This document shows, one piece after another, positions 1 to 8,356 of a DNA stretch of 64,000 nucleotides. Source of the stretch: Kiloniellaceae bacterium (GTDB taxonomy: Bacteria > Pseudomonadota > Alphaproteobacteria > Kiloniellales > J153); the NCBI GenBank assembly GCA_021776135.1, contig JAJFGL010000036.1:1-64000 (forward strand), given 5' to 3'. A model generated the notes under the pieces. That model saw nothing but the letters and a program-made list of their open reading frames with translations, ran no database searches and was not told the origin of the DNA. Position 1 is the first letter of the stretch. Every line of letters begins with the position of its first letter. The translations under genes and the position numbers were made by a program.

Positions 1-235
1 TAGGATGCCGCCGAGGCGGGATCGGATTATCCCACCCGTTAGGAGCGGGCGGCGCCGTGTGGCAGGCCCCCCACAAGCCGTTCGCGACGCGGCGGGTGGG
101 ATAATACGACCCGTCCCAGAGGGATTGGGCCAGAATGACGCGAGGCCGCGTCGCTCGTCCTTGAATATACTCTGCATGTCCTGCGTCCTCGCTCCTAACC
201 TCGCGTCATTCTGGCCCAACCGCGACGGCATCCTA
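1..235. repeat. Nested palindromic intergenic repeat
   Basis: No gene is visible in the first 375 bases. Bases 1-10 (TAGGATGCCG) return inverted at 226-235. Bases 126-145 return as a perfect 20-base inverted copy at 199-218. ATTATCCCACCCG at 26-38 is answered inverted at 93-105. The whole stretch can therefore fold into a branched set of hairpins bounded by matching ends, like a non-autonomous repeat element. An 87-codon frame crosses it but has no protein-like character. Confidence 0.6.
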
Positions 236-375
236 AGTGTCCGCAGGCCCCAGGACGCCGTGGGCTAAATACGCTAGTCTAAGGCCATAGATAGCGCGCC
301 TGACGCGCCATACCAAGGGGGGCTAAGGCGGCGCTTGAGCCCCTGACTGTAAATGAGAACCTGAGGAGAAAATCC

Positions 376-750
376 ATGAAACTATCCGTTTCCCATTTGG
401 AGGGCGCGGTTTTCGAAGGCGGCGGCCTGCGCGGCTTTTTCGAATACCGGGATCTGGGCATCGAGGCGGCGACCGGCGGAAAGGTCGGCGCTCATGTCAT
501 ACGGGCCGCGGCCGGCAAGCACGCGAGCGGCGAAACCCATCTCCATCGTCTCGATTTCCAAATGGTCTATGTCCTGAAAGGTTGGGTCCGGTTTTGGTAC
601 GAGGGGCAAGGCGAAGTCTTGCTGAAAGCCGGGTCCTGCGTGCATCAGCCCCCCGGTATCCTTCACCGCGAGATAGAACATTCCGGCGATCTGGAACTGA
701 TCGAGATTACCCTGCCGGCCGGCTTCGCCACCGAAACCAAGGATGCTTGA
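376..750 (+). CDS. Cupin-domain protein
   Basis: Small single-domain cupin (124 residues), expected to be a cytoplasmic beta-barrel metalloprotein. Cupin motif 1 is visible as GETHLHRLDFQMVYVLKG (two His and a Gln in the metal-ligand positions, about residues 52-69) and motif 2 as GSCVHQPPGILHREI with the last His ligand. The start is supported by GAGGAGAAAA just upstream. The substrate cannot be read from the sequence; such proteins may be isomerases, dioxygenases or sensors. It stands alone between two repeat regions, so context gives no function. Confidence 0.8.
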   Translation: MKLSVSHLEGAVFEGGGLRGFFEYRDLGIEAATGGKVGAHVIRAAAGKHASGETHLHRLDFQMVYVLKGWVRFWYEGQGEVLLKAGSCVHQPPGILHREIEHSGDLELIEITLPAGFATETKDA

Positions 751-793
751 GCCTTCTTGTGCGGTAGGCCCCAGCAGACAGATCTTGCCCAGT

Positions 794-930
794 CTTCTCC
801 CGTCACCCCCGCGCTTCTCCCGTCACCCCCGCGAAAGCGGGGGTCCATGCTAGGGTCAAACGGGTGCACGATACCTGTGGCCGTGCCGGCGGGACCATGG
901 ATGCCCGCTTTCGCGGGCATGACGAGCGGT
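794..930. repeat. Hairpin repeats in the cupin-ilvD gap
   Basis: The 283-base gap before ilvD holds a 20-base direct duplication (794-813 and 814-833, CTTCTCCCGTCACCCCCGCG), a hairpin CCCCCGCGAAAGCGGGGG at about 826-843 and a second hairpin ATGCCCGCTTTCGCGGGCAT at 901-920. These are dispersed palindromic repeats of the GCGAAAGCGGG type common in proteobacterial intergenic DNA. They may act as a transcriptional barrier between the cupin gene and ilvD. No gene is seen. Confidence 0.65.
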
Positions 931-1033
931 GTTGCCGCGGGGGGCGCCTTGTGGAAAAAGCATTGGTCGCCCAATGGCTCCACCGCTATTCTCACGGTCA
1001 GGATCAAGCCGATAAAAACGGGATTGGATTGCC

Positions 1034-2767
1034 ATGCCCCTCGACCAGAAACCCACCTTCGACAAGTCCAAGCTGCCCAGCCGCCATGTCTCCGTCGGCC
1101 CGGCCTCGGCCCCGCACCGGTCGTACTACTATGCCATGGGCATGACCGGCGAGGAGATCGCCCAGCCCTTTGTCGGCGTGGCGACCTGCTGGAACGAGGC
1201 CGCGCCCTGCAACATCTCCCTGTCCCGCCAGGCCCAGGTGGTCAAGCGCGGGGTCAAGGCGGCCCAGGGCACGCCGCGCGAATTCACCACCATCACCGTG
1301 ACCGACGGCATCGCCATGGGCCATTCGGGCATGAAGTCGTCCCTGGCCAGCCGCGATCTGATCGCCGATTCGGTCGAATTGACCATGCGCGGCCATTGCT
1401 ACGACGCCCTGGTCGGCCTGGCCGGCTGCGATAAATCCCTGCCCGGCATGATGATGGCCATGGTGCGCATGAACGTGCCCTCGGTGTTCATGTACGGGGG
1501 GTCGATCCTGCCCGGACGCCTCCATGGCAAGGACATCACGGTCCAGGACGTGTTCGAGGCGGTCGGCGCCCATTCCGCCGGCAAGATAACCGACGAGGAG
1601 CTGCGCGCTATAGAGTGCGCGGCCTGTCCCTCGGCCGGGTCCTGCGGCGGCCAGTTCACCGCCAACACCATGGCCTGCGTGTCGGAAGCCATCGGCCTGG
1701 CGCTGCCCGGTTCCGCCGGGGCGCCGGCGCCCTACGAATCCCGCGACGCCTATGCCGAGGCTTCGGGCGAGGCGGTCATGGCCTGTCTGGCCCTGGGAAT
1801 CCGGCCGCGCGATATCGTGACCCGCAAGTCCCTGGAGAACGCCGCCCGGGTGGTCGCCGCCTCCGGCGGTTCGACCAATGCCGGCCTGCACCTGCCGGCC
1901 ATCGCCAACGAGGCGGGGATCGACTTCGACCTGAACGACGTGACCGAGATTTTCCGCTCGACCCCCTATATCGCCGATCTGAAGCCGGGCGGGCGCTACG
2001 TCGCCAAGGATCTTTTCGAAGTCGGCGGGGTCGGCATCATCGTCAAGGCATTGCTCGACGGCGGTTATATCCACGGCGATTGCATCACCGTGACCGGCAA
2101 GACCCTGGCCGAAAACCTGGCCGATGTGACCCTGCCAAGCGATCAGGACGTGGTGCGCCCCACCTCCAATCCCCTGACCCCGACCGGCGGCGTCGTGGGC
2201 CTGCGCGGCAATCTGTCGCCCGAGGGCGCCATCGTGAAGGTCGCCGGCCTACCGAACCAGCAGTTCGAGGGTCCGGCGCGGGTTTTCGAGTGCGAGGAAG
2301 ACGCCTTCCAAGCGGTGCGGGAGAGGACCTACAAGGAAGGCGAGGTCCTGGTCATCCGCTACGAGGGCCCCAAGGGCGGCCCCGGCATGCGCGAGATGCT
2401 GGCGACCACGGCGGCGCTCTACGGCCAAGGCATGGGCGATAAGGTGGCGCTCATCACCGACGGGCGTTTTTCCGGCGCCACGCGCGGGTTCTGCATCGGC
2501 CATGTCGGGCCTGAGGCGGCCGTGGGCGGGCCCATCGGCCTGCTCAAGGACGGCGATATCATCGCCATCGACGCCGTCGCCGGCACCCTGGAAGTCAAGC
2601 TGTCCGATGCCGAACTGGCGGCCCGCGCCAAGGATTGGAAACCGCGCGGCCACGATTTCAATTCCGGCGCCTTGTGGCGCTATGCCTCGAACGTCGGCCC
2701 GGCCTATCTCGGCGCCCTGACCCACCCCGGCGCCAAGGCCGAAACCCACGTCTATGCGGATATTTGA
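1034..2767 (+). CDS. ilvD: Dihydroxy-acid dehydratase
   Basis: Catalyses the dehydration of 2,3-dihydroxy-isovalerate or -methylvalerate to the 2-oxo acid, the third step of valine and isoleucine synthesis. It is an Fe-S enzyme of the IlvD/Edd family; 577 residues is normal for the family. The three cluster cysteines are seen in PCN (C59), GCDKS (C132) and AGSCGGQ (C204), followed by the long family-typical C-terminal half with GGPGMREML and [14 protein letters not shown]. It is monocistronic here, with repeats on both sides and no other branched-chain gene nearby. Confidence 0.97.
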   Translation: MPLDQKPTFDKSKLPSRHVSVGPASAPHRSYYYAMGMTGEEIAQPFVGVATCWNEAAPCNISLSRQAQVVKRGVKAAQGTPREFTTITVTDGIAMGHSGMKSSLASRDLIADSVELTMRGHCYDALVGLAGCDKSLPGMMMAMVRMNVPSVFMYGGSILPGRLHGKDITVQDVFEAVGAHSAGKITDEELRAIECAACPSAGSCGGQFTANTMACVSEAIGLALPGSAGAPAPYESRDAYAEASGEAVMACLALGIRPRDIVTRKSLENAARVVAASGGSTNAGLHLPAIANEAGIDFDLNDVTEIFRSTPYIADLKPGGRYVAKDLFEVGGVGIIVKALLDGGYIHGDCITVTGKTLAENLADVTLPSDQDVVRPTSNPLTPTGGVVGLRGNLSPEGAIVKVAGLPNQQFEGPARVFECEEDAFQAVRERTYKEGEVLVIRYEGPKGGPGMREMLATTAALYGQGMGDKVALITDGRFSGATRGFCIGHVGPEAAVGGPIGLLKDGDIIAIDAVAGTLEVKLSDAELAARAKDWKPRGHDFNSGALWRYASNVGPAYLGALTHPGAKAETHVYADI

Positions 2768-2790
2768 GGTACGACGGTGTGGCGACGGCC

Positions 2791-3140
2791 CTCGTCCTTC
2801 GACAAGCTCAGGATGAGGAGGATCAGGGTGAGGACCAGCTTGATTCGGAAACCGGGGCGCCTTGGCGAGGCCGTCACCCCCACCCCAACCCTCCCCCGTC
2901 GAGGGGGAGGGAGTAAGAGGAAACGCGCTTCATTTACTCCCGCCCCCCTTGAGGGGGGGGGGAGTGAGAAGGAGATCGCCTTCCTTTTTCCCTCCCCCCT
3001 TGAGGGGGAGGGTTAGGGTGGGGGGACTTGCGGTGCCGGGAACAGCTACGGACTATGCCGCGATGCCCCTTCGACAAGCTCAGGGTGAGGACCGGCTTGA
3101 ATCGAAAAGCCCTCATCCTGAGCCTGTCGAAGGACGAGGG
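2791..3140. repeat. Cluster of REP-type palindromes
   Basis: The 400-base gap after ilvD contains no gene but at least six palindromic units of two families. One family is CTTCGACAAGCTCAGGATGAGG (2797-2818, again at about 3068-3090, and inverted at 3111-3135). The other is the CCCTCCCCC-TTGA-GGGGGAGGG hairpin (2889-2911, 2940-2964 with a longer G run, 2990-3012). The first family recurs as paired inverted arms at 31091-31194 and 55620-55704. Such repeats can stabilise upstream mRNA or end transcription. Confidence 0.75.
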
Positions 3141-3169
3141 CGCTGGCCGGGCCGCCCGCGTGCCAAGTC

Positions 3170-4072
3170 TTGACTAACGTTAAGGCCCAGGCTCTTCCCA
3201 CCCAAGGCTACCGCATCGGCCTGGCCTGCATGGCCGCGGGGACGTTCTTTACCAGCCTCGCCGGGGTTTTCCTGCGTTATGTGGAAAGCGCCGAGGGCTG
3301 GACCATCGTGTTCTACCGCTCGCTGTTTTTCATCGCCACCATGCTTGTCTTCATTGTCTGGCGCCATGGCCGCCAAACCCCGGCCGCCTTTCGCGCCATC
3401 GGCATGCCCGGCCTGGGGGTCGCGGTGTTTCTGGGCACGTCCTTCGCCCTTTATATCTTCGCCCTGCTGAACACCACGGTCGCCAACGCGGTCTTCACCA
3501 TCAGCCTGTCGCCGTTCTTCGCCGCGCTCTTCGCCTGGCTGGTGTTGCGCGAGGCGGTGCGGCCCGCGACCCTGGGGATCATGTGCGTGGCGCTGCTGGG
3601 CGTCGGCTTCATGTTCGGCGACGGCTTCGATACGGGCACCTGGCGGGGCACCCTGATCGCCCTGGGGGCCTGTATTTTTTATTCGGCCGGGGTGGTGTCC
3701 ATGCGCGGCGGAAAGTCGCGGGACATGTTGCCCGCCGTGTGCCTGGCCGGGGTGACCTCGGCGCTCTTCGCCGGTTTCGCCGCGGGAGACCTCTCCATCA
3801 ACCACCACGATCTGATGATCGCCGCCGCCCTGGGCGTGGTGCAGCTCGCCTTTCAGTACCTGCTGGTCACCCGGGCCAGCCGCGACGTGCCCGCCGCCGA
3901 GATCGCCCTGGTCGGGCGCCTGGCGCTGATCCTGGCGCCGCTCTGGGTCTGGCTCGCGGTCGATGAGGTGCCCGGCGACCTGACCGTGATCGGCGGCGCC
4001 ATAATCTTCGCCGCCGTCTTCGCCCATGGTTATATGGCGCTGAGACGGCAAACAGTCATGCAGGAAACCTAG
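3170..4072 (+). CDS. EamA/DMT-family permease
   Basis: Inner-membrane transporter of the drug/metabolite superfamily, 300 residues with about ten hydrophobic helices in two EamA repeats (roughly residues 15-145 and 160-290). The substrate is unknown; relatives export amino acids, purines or other metabolites. The only full-length start is TTG at 3170, directly behind a REP unit and without a good ribosome-binding site; an internal ATG at 3229 would remove the first helix. It ends two bases before the M81 peptidase gene, so the two are probably co-transcribed. Confidence 0.9.
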   Translation: MTNVKAQALPTQGYRIGLACMAAGTFFTSLAGVFLRYVESAEGWTIVFYRSLFFIATMLVFIVWRHGRQTPAAFRAIGMPGLGVAVFLGTSFALYIFALLNTTVANAVFTISLSPFFAALFAWLVLREAVRPATLGIMCVALLGVGFMFGDGFDTGTWRGTLIALGACIFYSAGVVSMRGGKSRDMLPAVCLAGVTSALFAGFAAGDLSINHHDLMIAAALGVVQLAFQYLLVTRASRDVPAAEIALVGRLALILAPLWVWLAVDEVPGDLTVIGGAIIFAAVFAHGYMALRRQTVMQET

Positions 4073-4074
4073 AT

Positions 4075-5577
4075 ATGCCCCGCATCGCTATCGGCGGCTT
4101 TCAGCACGAGACCAATACCTTCGCCCCCATAAAGGCGGACCTGCAGGCCTTCCTGGAGCCGGGGGGCTGGCCGGGGCTGACCCGGGGGCCGGCGGTCTTG
4201 GAGACCTTCGCCGGCATGAACCTGCCCATCGCCGGCTTTATCGAGGCGGCACGGGATCAGGGGCACGAACTCATCCCCCTGGCCTGGGCCCAGGCCACGC
4301 CCGCCGCCCATGTCACCGAAGAGGCCTTCGAGCATATCCTGGGCGCGATCCTCGACGACTTGCGCGCCGCCTTGCCGGTCGATGCGGTGTACCTCGACCT
4401 CCACGGCGCCATGGTCAGCGAATCCCACGAGGACGGGGAGGGTGAAATCCTGGCCCGGGTGCGCGCCCTCATCGGCCCCGGCGTGCCCCTGGTGGCGAGC
4501 CTGGACCTGCACGCCAACGTGACCGCGCGCATGGTGGCGCAAGGCGACTTGCTCGAATCCTACCGGACCTATCCCCACATCGACATGGCCGAAACCGGCG
4601 CCCGCGCCGCCCGCGCTCTGCACAAGATTTTGTCCGGCGGGGCTGTGCCGGGGAAGGGGTTTCGCCAGTTGCCCTTCCTGGTTCCCATCCTCGGCGGCTG
4701 CACCCTGGTTGAGCCGGCCAAGAGCCTCTATGGCCGCCTCGAAGCCATGGTTGAAACGGAAGATATAAGCCTGTCCTTCAACGCCGGTTTCGGCCCCGCC
4801 GATATTTGGGACTGCGGCCCCTCGGTCCTGGCCTATGCCGCGACGCAAGAAGCGGCGGCGCGCGCCGCCGATACCCTGGCCGGGGAAATTGTGGCGCGCG
4901 AGGCCGACTTCGATAAGCCCGTCCACGCCCCCGAAGACGCCGTCGCCCAGGCCATGGCCCGCGCGGCAGCGGGCGCCACCAAGCCTGCGATCCTGGCCGA
5001 CAGCCAGGATAATCCCGGCGGCGGCGGCACCGGCGATACGACCGGCCTGCTCGCCGCCCTGGTGGCGGCCGGGGCGCAAGACGCGGTCCTGGCCATGATG
5101 TTCGACCCGGCGGCGGCGGCGGCGGCCCAGGCGGCGGGGGAGGGCGCGGCAATCGAGATCGGCCTGGGCGCCAAATCCGGCATGGCCGGCCACAGGCCCT
5201 TCGAGGGAAGTTTCGACGTCGAGCGCCTGGGCGATGGCCGCTTTACCTGCACCGGCCCCTTCGCCAAGGGCCTGAAAATGGAACTGGGCCCCATGGCGTT
5301 ATTGCGCCTGGGCGGGGTGCGCATCGTCGTCGCCTCGCGTAACACCCAGGCCGCCGACCAGGAAATTTTCCGCCACCTGGGGATCGAGCCCAGCACGCAA
5401 AAAATCCTGGCGCTAAAATCCTCCGTCCATTTCCGCGCCGACTTCGCGCCAATCGCCGAGGACATCCTGGTGGTCAAGGCCCCCGGCGCCAACGCACTCG
5501 ACAACGCGGACCTAGACTACAAGAACCTGCGGCCGGGTGTGCGGGTGGTGCCCATGGGGGCGGGGCACGGGGGGTGA
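4075..5577 (+). CDS. M81-family metallopeptidase (MlrC-like)
   Basis: 500-residue protein of the MlrC/M81 family, named after the microcystin-degradation protein, although most members act on unknown substrates. Predicted zinc-binding residues are visible in GGFQHETNTF (about residues 7-16) and SLDLHANVT (about 142-150), and the MlrC C-terminal domain is complete. The start has AGGAAA upstream and lies two bases after the EamA gene. What is odd is its 3' end: parts of it recur at 7867-8110 and 9656-9975, next to the inverted repeats that bound foreign segments. This gene is the anchor of the accessory block. Confidence 0.92.
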   Translation: MPRIAIGGFQHETNTFAPIKADLQAFLEPGGWPGLTRGPAVLETFAGMNLPIAGFIEAARDQGHELIPLAWAQATPAAHVTEEAFEHILGAILDDLRAALPVDAVYLDLHGAMVSESHEDGEGEILARVRALIGPGVPLVASLDLHANVTARMVAQGDLLESYRTYPHIDMAETGARAARALHKILSGGAVPGKGFRQLPFLVPILGGCTLVEPAKSLYGRLEAMVETEDISLSFNAGFGPADIWDCGPSVLAYAATQEAAARAADTLAGEIVAREADFDKPVHAPEDAVAQAMARAAAGATKPAILADSQDNPGGGGTGDTTGLLAALVAAGAQDAVLAMMFDPAAAAAAQAAGEGAAIEIGLGAKSGMAGHRPFEGSFDVERLGDGRFTCTGPFAKGLKMELGPMALLRLGGVRIVVASRNTQAADQEIFRHLGIEPSTQKILALKSSVHFRADFAPIAEDILVVKAPGANALDNADLDYKNLRPGVRVVPMGAGHGG

Positions 5578-5639
5578 GGGGAGGTATTGCAGTTTATTAA
5601 TTTGTGCAGCGTCACCGTAATTATGTCACCGTAATTCCC

Positions 5640-6290
5640 ATGAGTAATCCCGACAAACCGCCCCCTGCGATCGATAACGCACAATTGCGCCGCATTTCGG
5701 ACGTGACCATCGGCCACTACGAGCGCGCGGCCGAAGATTTCCGCGACGGCACGCACGATCACGATGTCAGCCAGAACTATAGGGCGCTATTGGAAGCGAT
5801 CGAGGGCAATCCGCCGTTTACCATTCTCGATCTTGGTTGCGGGCCCGGCCGAGACCTCCGGCATTTTCGTTCTCTGGGACACGACGCCGTGGGCCTGGAC
5901 GGATCGACGGAATTCGTGGCCATGGCACGTTCCATTTCCGGGTGTGAGGTTCTCCACCAGGATTTTCTCGCGATGGACCTGCCGGAGAGCCGCTTTGATG
6001 GTGTGTTCGCGAATGCGTCGCTATTCCACGTGCCGAGTCAGGAATTGCCGAGGGTCCTGCTCGAACTCTCCAGAACCTTGAAGCCCAGGGGCGTCTTGTT
6101 CTGCTCGAACCCGAGGGGTAACAACGAGGAAGGTTTAAGCGGCGACCGCTATAGCTGCTTCTTCGATCTCGACACCTGGCGCAATTTCGTCACGGCGGCT
6201 GGGTTCCTGGAACTGCAGCATTACTTCCGCCCTGCGGGGCTGCCGCGCCACAAGCAGCCGTGGTTGGCGACCGTTTGGCGCAAAGGCTAA
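5640..6290 (+). CDS. Class I SAM-dependent methyltransferase
   Basis: 216-residue soluble methyltransferase with motif I DLGCGPGRD, the acidic SAM-ribose residue in AVGLDGS and a post-motif segment DLPESRFDGVFANASLFHVP. The substrate cannot be told; the SAM-binding fold resembles the small-molecule methyltransferases of the UbiE/Methyltransf_11 group. ATG at 5640 is preferred: the frame is open back to GTG at 5604, but that codon lies inside the inverted repeat. No clear ribosome-binding site precedes either start, because the repeat abuts the gene. Confidence 0.85.
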   Translation: MSNPDKPPPAIDNAQLRRISDVTIGHYERAAEDFRDGTHDHDVSQNYRALLEAIEGNPPFTILDLGCGPGRDLRHFRSLGHDAVGLDGSTEFVAMARSISGCEVLHQDFLAMDLPESRFDGVFANASLFHVPSQELPRVLLELSRTLKPRGVLFCSNPRGNNEEGLSGDRYSCFFDLDTWRNFVTAAGFLELQHYFRPAGLPRHKQPWLATVWRKG

Positions 6291-6334
6291 CCGCCGGTCT
6301 GGCGGCACCCGGCCCGATTGGCTAATATGCCGCC

Positions 6335-6532
6335 ATGTCTGTCCTCCTGCGCCAAATCGCCCGCTACGCGGCACAAAAACTAGCCTCCGATCCCCGGGCG
6401 AAGGAAATGGCGGCCAAGGCCGCGCGCGTCGTCGTCGACGAGGCCAGGCAGATCGCCCGCGGGGAAGACAGGGCCCGAGCCGCCGGGAGGGCCGTCCGTC
6501 GCGCCATGAATAAGCTTCAGGGCGATCGATAG
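6335..6532 (+). CDS. Small basic helical protein
   Basis: 65 residues, rich in Ala, Arg and Lys and predicted to be almost entirely helical, with a repeating RQIAR / AARVVVDEARQIARGEDRA pattern. No family is recognised. There is no strong ribosome-binding site, so translation rests on start context and amino-acid composition only. It lies between the methyltransferase and the NTF2-like gene on cassette 1. Confidence 0.45.
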   Translation: MSVLLRQIARYAAQKLASDPRAKEMAAKAARVVVDEARQIARGEDRARAAGRAVRRAMNKLQGDR

Positions 6533-6644
6533 AATTCCGACGAAGCCAATGCGCGGTGATCCCTTCACTTGAGCCATTAGACTCGTCTGCCAAGATTCCA
6601 TAAACTGCCATCAGCATCTGATTCGGGTTAGGAGAGAACGCGCG

Positions 6645-7019
6645 ATGGATCTGGGACTCAACGATATCAAGGCGACGCTGGCGGTCTATTTCGACGGCAT
6701 CTACGAGTCGAGCGAGGACAAACTGCGAAGCGCCTTTCACCCCGACGCCCACATCTACTCGGTGATCGACGGCACGCTCGCCGACTTCCCCCTCGGCACC
6801 TTCGTTGACCGCGTCACCAGCCGCGTGTCCTGCTCCTCGCAAGGCGCGCCGCGCACCGACAAGATCGTCTCTATCGATTTTTCGGGCCCAAATTCGGCCC
6901 TGGCCAAGGTCGAACTCAGCATTCCCGGCACCGATTTCGTCGACTTCCTGTCGTTGATGAAGATCGACGGCCGCTGGCGCATCATCGCCAAGACCTACCA
7001 CGCTGACCCGCAAGGCTGA
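6645..7019 (+). CDS. NTF2-like (lumazine-binding type) protein
   Basis: 124-residue alpha+beta cone-fold protein of the SnoaL/NTF2-like superfamily, closest in layout to the group annotated as putative lumazine-binding (an early YFDGIYESSEDKLRSAFHPDA helix pair and a terminal LMKIDGRWRIIAKTYH strand). Members bind or isomerise small hydrophobic molecules, or act as accessory subunits; the ligand is unknown here. GGAGAG lies 10 bases before the ATG. It sits between a methyltransferase and a glutathione transferase, which would fit small-molecule detoxification but does not prove it. Confidence 0.8.
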   Translation: MDLGLNDIKATLAVYFDGIYESSEDKLRSAFHPDAHIYSVIDGTLADFPLGTFVDRVTSRVSCSSQGAPRTDKIVSIDFSGPNSALAKVELSIPGTDFVDFLSLMKIDGRWRIIAKTYHADPQG

Positions 7020-7116
7020 GCTGAGGGAATACGGTGGTATTATTGGACGGGTTCACATCGTCGCTTGAAGCGACTAGCTTATGCCGAGTAAACAACTGAT
7101 CAAAATGGGGGCTAGC

Positions 7117-7752
7117 ATGACTGTTAAACCAATCCTCTACGGCTTTGACGGATCCACTTACGTTCGCACCGTGCGCATGGTTTTCATGGAAAAAGGTGTG
7201 GAATACGAGCAGGTTCCGGTGAACGTGCTTGCCGGTGAACCCAGACAACCGGAACACTTGGCCCGCCATCCTTTCGGAAAGGTGCCGGTTCTGGATATTG
7301 ACGGAATTCGGATTCGCGAAACAGATGCCATCTGCCGCTATCTCGACGAGACCCTGTCCGGGCCATCATTTGTTGCCGACACGCCAAAAGACCGGGCCCG
7401 AATGAACGAGGCAATTAGCCTATTCAACAGCTACGGATACGGTGCTCTTGTTGGTGTCGCTGGATACCACCTGTTTCCGGATTTCATCGGCGGTGCGAAT
7501 GACGACGCGCGTGCAGCGTGTCTCAAGGATAGCGAAAAGCTGCTCGGCCTCTTAATGGAGATCAAGGGCGATGATCCTTGGATCGCCGGAGCCAATCCTA
7601 GTCTTGCGGATTTCTTTCTGGGGCCGATCCTTTTCTACATCTCGCTTACGCCGGACGCTGAGCGCTTGATGGCAGTCCCAGGCGTGGCGGACTGGTGGGC
7701 AGCCATCAATGAGGTCGAAAGCTTCAAGGCGACCGAACCCGATCTCGGCTGA
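7117..7752 (+). CDS. Glutathione S-transferase
   Basis: 211-residue soluble GST. The N-terminal thioredoxin-fold domain (about 1-78) contains the cis-Pro/GSH-binding segment FGKVPVLDIDG and the RETDAICRYLDE motif; the C-terminal helical domain has the DPWIAGANPSLADFFLGP signature. It conjugates glutathione to electrophiles or reduces peroxides; the substrate is unknown. The start at 7117 follows ATGGGGGC and matches the usual GST N-terminus; an in-frame ATG at 7081 adds 12 unlikely residues. Codon use is less GC-rich than in flanking core genes, consistent with acquired cargo. Confidence 0.9.
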   Translation: MTVKPILYGFDGSTYVRTVRMVFMEKGVEYEQVPVNVLAGEPRQPEHLARHPFGKVPVLDIDGIRIRETDAICRYLDETLSGPSFVADTPKDRARMNEAISLFNSYGYGALVGVAGYHLFPDFIGGANDDARAACLKDSEKLLGLLMEIKGDDPWIAGANPSLADFFLGPILFYISLTPDAERLMAVPGVADWWAAINEVESFKATEPDLG

Positions 7753-7866
7753 TCAAACGAAATTGACCCAAGACGTTTTGGGCTTGGTAAACTTTGAGGA
7801 TAAGCGCCCGTTTTTGGTCCGAGTCGGGTCAAAAGCGTCGATTACGGTGACACTGCACTAATTACA

Positions 7867-8110
7867 CCTGGGCGGGGTGCGCATCGTCGTCGCCTCGCGA
7901 AACACCCAGGCCGCCGACCAGGAAATTTTCCGGCACTTGGGGCTGAACCCAGCACGCAAAAAATCCTGGCCCTAAAATCCTCAGTCCATTTCCGCGCCGA
8001 CTTCGCGCCAATCGCCGAGGACATCCTGGTGGTCAAGGCACCGGGCGCGAATGCACTCGATAACGCGGACCTAGACTACAAGAACCTGCGGCCGGGGGTG
8101 AGGGGGGGGG
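7867..8110 (+). pseudogene. Partial duplicate of the M81 gene 3' end, copy 2
   Basis: Corresponds to about 5307-5560 of the M81 gene (codons for the last ~85 residues). One base is missing where GGGGATCGAGCCC became GGGGCTGAACCC, so it is frameshifted and has no start. It is a mosaic. Its first half carries the variants of copy 3 (CTCGCGAAACAC, CTGGCCCTAAAATCCTCAG). Its second half carries those of copy 1 (CTTCGCGCCAATC, CGCGGACCTAGACTACAAG). The tail after it (GGTATTGCAGCTTATTAA) also matches copy 1. Confidence 0.9.
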
Positions 8111-8121
8111 TATTGCAGCTT

Positions 8122-8314
8122 ATTAATTTGTGCAGTGTCACCGTAGTACCCGGTCTCAGTTACTTAAAGGCACTAAAAAAGATATTCACCACAGAGACAC
8201 CGAGGCACAGAGACAGTCGACTCTTGAGGGTCCTCCCGTAACGATTCTCTTCCTCTGTGCCTCGGTGTCTCAGTGGTGGTTTTCTTATTTCGGTGACAGA
8301 CAGTGCACTAATTA
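8122..8314. mobile_element. Gene-less mini-element with the same inverted ends
   Basis: The left end 8122-8146 (ATTAATTTGTGCAGTGTCAC, then CGTA) and the degenerate right end 8291-8314 (CGGTGACAGACAGTGCACTA, then ATTA) enclose only about 145 bases. The inside is itself a large palindrome: CACCACAGAGACACCGAGGC at 8187-8206 and onwards to 8213 answers CTGTGCCTCGGTGTCTCAGT at 8255-8274. This is a MITE-like unit without coding capacity. Confidence 0.55.
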
Positions 8315-8356
8315 GTTTGGGCTGCGGTCAACGTGGACAATTTTTCACTCCTCAAC

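Larger units (their letters stand above)
5596..7865. mobile_element. Inverted-repeat-bounded cassette 1
   Basis: The left end at 5596-5622 (ATTAATTTGTGCAGCGTCACC, then GTAATT) begins 19 bases after the M81 stop codon. The right end at 7841-7865 (ATTACGGTGACACTGCAC, then TAATTAC) is its inverted counterpart. The last 15 bases inside the right end, GGGTCAAAAGCGTCG (7826-7840), recur at 12791-12805 in cassette 4. Cargo: methyltransferase, small basic protein, NTF2-like protein, glutathione S-transferase. No transposase or integrase is inside. That it moved as a unit is an inference from the ends. Confidence 0.6.

Noticed and set aside
5-268. 87-codon frame at the left edge
   Set aside because: It runs through a perfect palindrome and has no start context or protein-like composition.
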